From Hyphochytrium catenoides (taxonomy: Eukaryota; Sar; Hyphochytriomycetes; Hyphochytriales; Hyphochytriaceae), in contig FLMG01001932.1 in the NCBI GenBank assembly GCA_900088475.1, positions 722 through 33,102 of the forward strand: a stretch of DNA of 32,381 nucleotides, given 5' to 3'. The notes beneath the pieces are model-generated. The model was not told where the DNA came from, ran no database searches, and saw only the letters and a program-made list of their open reading frames with translations. The position numbers and the translations under genes were made by a program. Shown here one piece after another: positions 30,884 through 32,381 of this stretch (positions within the stretch are counted from its first letter, which is position 1; each line of letters starts with the position of its first letter).

Positions 30884-30960
30884 GAGAGAGGGAGAGAGAG
30901 AGAGACACAACACAGAGGGAGAGGAGAGAGACAAGAGCGGAGGAAACAGAGAGGAAGAGG
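30884..30960. repeat. Second GA-rich tract upstream of the INPP4-like gene
   Basis: Imperfect GAGA runs with an ACACAACACA interruption near 30905. Same purine orientation as the neighbouring microsatellite. Confidence 0.65.
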
Positions 30961-31487
30961 GACAAAGGGCTGAGGGCTTTAGGGACAAATGAGAAAAAAT
31001 TCCTTTCCGTTGTGCTGTGGTGGAAGTTGAGTTTAGCGTCGCCTAAGAGTAAGATATGATGGCAGTGGCTCCAGGCTTCGGAGCCTCCTCACAGACAGAT
31101 GGGGACGAGGTTCAGTGGGGTCTGCCGCCCATGCACTGCTGATAAAAGACTAGGTCACTTAAGGCGTACGGATGGGCCTCATCCCTAGCAAACTCGGCGC
31201 TATCTTTCAGGTTAGGGGTGAAGAGTCTATAAGTATCGCTAGACGCCTACAAGGCAGACAGCCCTATTTCCCTCAGGAAGGCCAGGAATGATCGTGTCTA
31301 CTCCTCTTTGCTTTACATTGTTCTCATCTTCATGGTTTAGTGAATAGCAGATTATCGATAATGAATTGATCTGCTGAGGAAGGTCCTTGGCAAAGGAAAG
31401 AGAAACAATGTGCCCAGATGCTCTGAATGCTTGATAGAGAAGTCAAAGAACAGAGAAGAACACTAAAAACCTTGATGCTGTCGCTCC

Positions 31488-32381
31488 CTAAGCCACGTTG
31501 AGCAATTTCTTAGCGATCTGATAGTAGTCACCTACACCTCTTCTCAGGTCCTCAAGGGATATGTACTCCCGAGGACAGTGAGCGTCGCAAATATCTCCAG
31601 GGCCAAAAAGATAGGCAGTGCCTGAAGTAAAATGGAGAGAAAGGAAACGTGTGTAACACAAGCACCATGCTATATGAGAGACTTTGCAGGGTATAGAGGG
31701 AGCGGACAACTTGGGCCGTTGGTTGCTAGTTCAGAGTAGTTTGCAGGCTAGGCATATTAACGGTAGGGCAAAAGAGCGAGACGGAGATACTGACCTTGCT
31801 TCTTTCCAAAATTGAAGTATGGTATATCAGTGTTGAAGCACGCCACGTCAACCTCGAAGCCATCCACGACTCCCAGACGGGCAGGAGGGTTGTGAGTGAT
31901 AAGCTGCACCTCCACACGGTCACCCGCAATTTTCTACCGACCAAAAGGTGTCAGTCAGTGGCGAACTAGTAAACGTAAACATCGAATAGAACAGAGTAGA
32001 ACACTAGGAGGAGAACCGTTTGATGCCAAGTCAACGGCTCTCTGCCGATAGCCAGCCCCGTATTCCTCCATCTCGCATTATCCTGTCTTAGATTACATGC
32101 TATCCTCGCCCCAAAACAACCGTCCAGACTTCTCTCTCTAGCTCTCCCTTTCCGAGACCCGCTGAGTACCTTCACAATCTTTCTCCCTCTCTCTCTACTT
32201 TCAGCTTTTTCTCTGCTCGTTCTCTTCCGAGCCACGTCTCTGTCTCGGCCCTTGCCCCTCGCTTGTATTGCTTTCCGCTGCATTGGTACGATGCCCACCT
32301 TTAGTCTCTCAAAGATGGCGAGTGGATCAGAGATCACTCGGAACATTAGGGTTGCCTCTGCATACTCTGGGACTGCATTGG
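31488..32381 (-). CDS. M20-family metallo-deacylase (acetylornithine deacetylase/aminoacylase-like), 3' part of gene
   Basis: Three exons, the first cut by the window edge: 32299-32381, 31795-31933, 31488-31621, joined in phases 0 and 1 and ending in TAG. M20 enzymes hydrolyse N-acyl amino acids or peptides with two metal ions, and ArgE-like members act in arginine biosynthesis. The first exon ends the dimerisation domain (NAVPEYAEATLMFRVISDP). The second includes NPPARLGVVDGF and NTDIPYFNFG, matching the segment that returns to the catalytic domain. The last has YLFGPGDICDAHCPREYISL, where the histidine of the AH step is the expected late metal ligand, followed by the usual C-terminal helix. 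The N-terminal metal-binding half lies beyond the window, so the exact substrate class cannot be set. It is transcribed in the same direction as the INPP4-like gene, with about 1.28 kb between stop and next ATG. Confidence 0.85.

Larger units (their letters stand above)
30212..31487. promoter_or_regulatory. Intergenic region: 5' flank of the INPP4-like gene and 3' flank of the M20 gene
   Basis: About 1.28 kb without a supported gene. It holds two GA microsatellites (about 30506-30662 and 30884-30960) and should contain the promoter and 5' UTR of the leftward phosphatase gene and the 3' UTR of the leftward M20 gene. No TATA box or initiator is nameable. Confidence 0.45.

Noticed and set aside
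1-32381. Defence system, CRISPR array, transposon or viral element
   Set aside because: No transposase, integrase, reverse transcriptase, terminal repeats, capsid-like genes or regularly spaced repeat-spacer units were found; the only tandem repeats are simple GA/CT satellites.
1-32381. tRNA or rRNA genes
   Set aside because: Scanning by eye for a TPsiC-type GGTTCRANNC block with a matching acceptor stem gave no candidate. A covariance-model scan would be decisive.

Overview
The window is nuclear DNA of an intron-containing eukaryote, most likely a protist or alga. The evidence is multi-exon genes with GT-AG introns, long CT/GA microsatellites, ATG starts in Kozak-like context (A/G at -3, G at +4) and eukaryote-specific proteins such as a PI(3,4)P2 4-phosphatase and WW-domain proteins. 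There are no bacterial operons, no Shine-Dalgarno-type spacing and no CRISPR array. The lineage cannot be fixed from sequence alone.

Layout. Positions 1-476 hold the last exon of a rightward membrane-protein gene. It converges on a leftward six-exon gene (4964 to 1031) for a protein of about 986 residues with a charged coiled coil and three C-terminal WW domains. Positions 4965-9447 hold coding-looking fragments that I could not join into a gene. Two rightward single-exon genes follow: a 746-residue MFS transporter with a very large extracytoplasmic loop (9448-11688) and a 646-residue DUF4140/DUF4139 protein (13745-15685). Positions 15686-19283 hold two small leftward exon sets of unknown identity and a CT-rich satellite. 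The main gene runs leftward from 30211 to 19284. I reconstruct 30 exons and about 1541 residues of an inositol polyphosphate 4-phosphatase (INPP4 type), with a complete CX5R catalytic motif, two C2-like regions and an N-terminal block of FDPF motifs. The right edge holds the last three exons of a leftward M20-family metallo-deacylase gene.

The genes do not form an obvious pathway; this reads as ordinary protist gene neighbourhood. The most notable points are the clathrin-adaptor-type motifs attached to an INPP4 enzyme, the Cys-rich glycosylatable loop inserted between the last two membrane segments of the MFS protein, and WW-domain introns placed exactly before the second signature tryptophan. 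Exon joins were made by eye from splice sites, reading phase and protein sense. The joined INPP4 and WW reading frames are each open and a multiple of three, which supports the models, but no transcript data were available. I did not find a defence system, mobile element or other clearly undescribed system.
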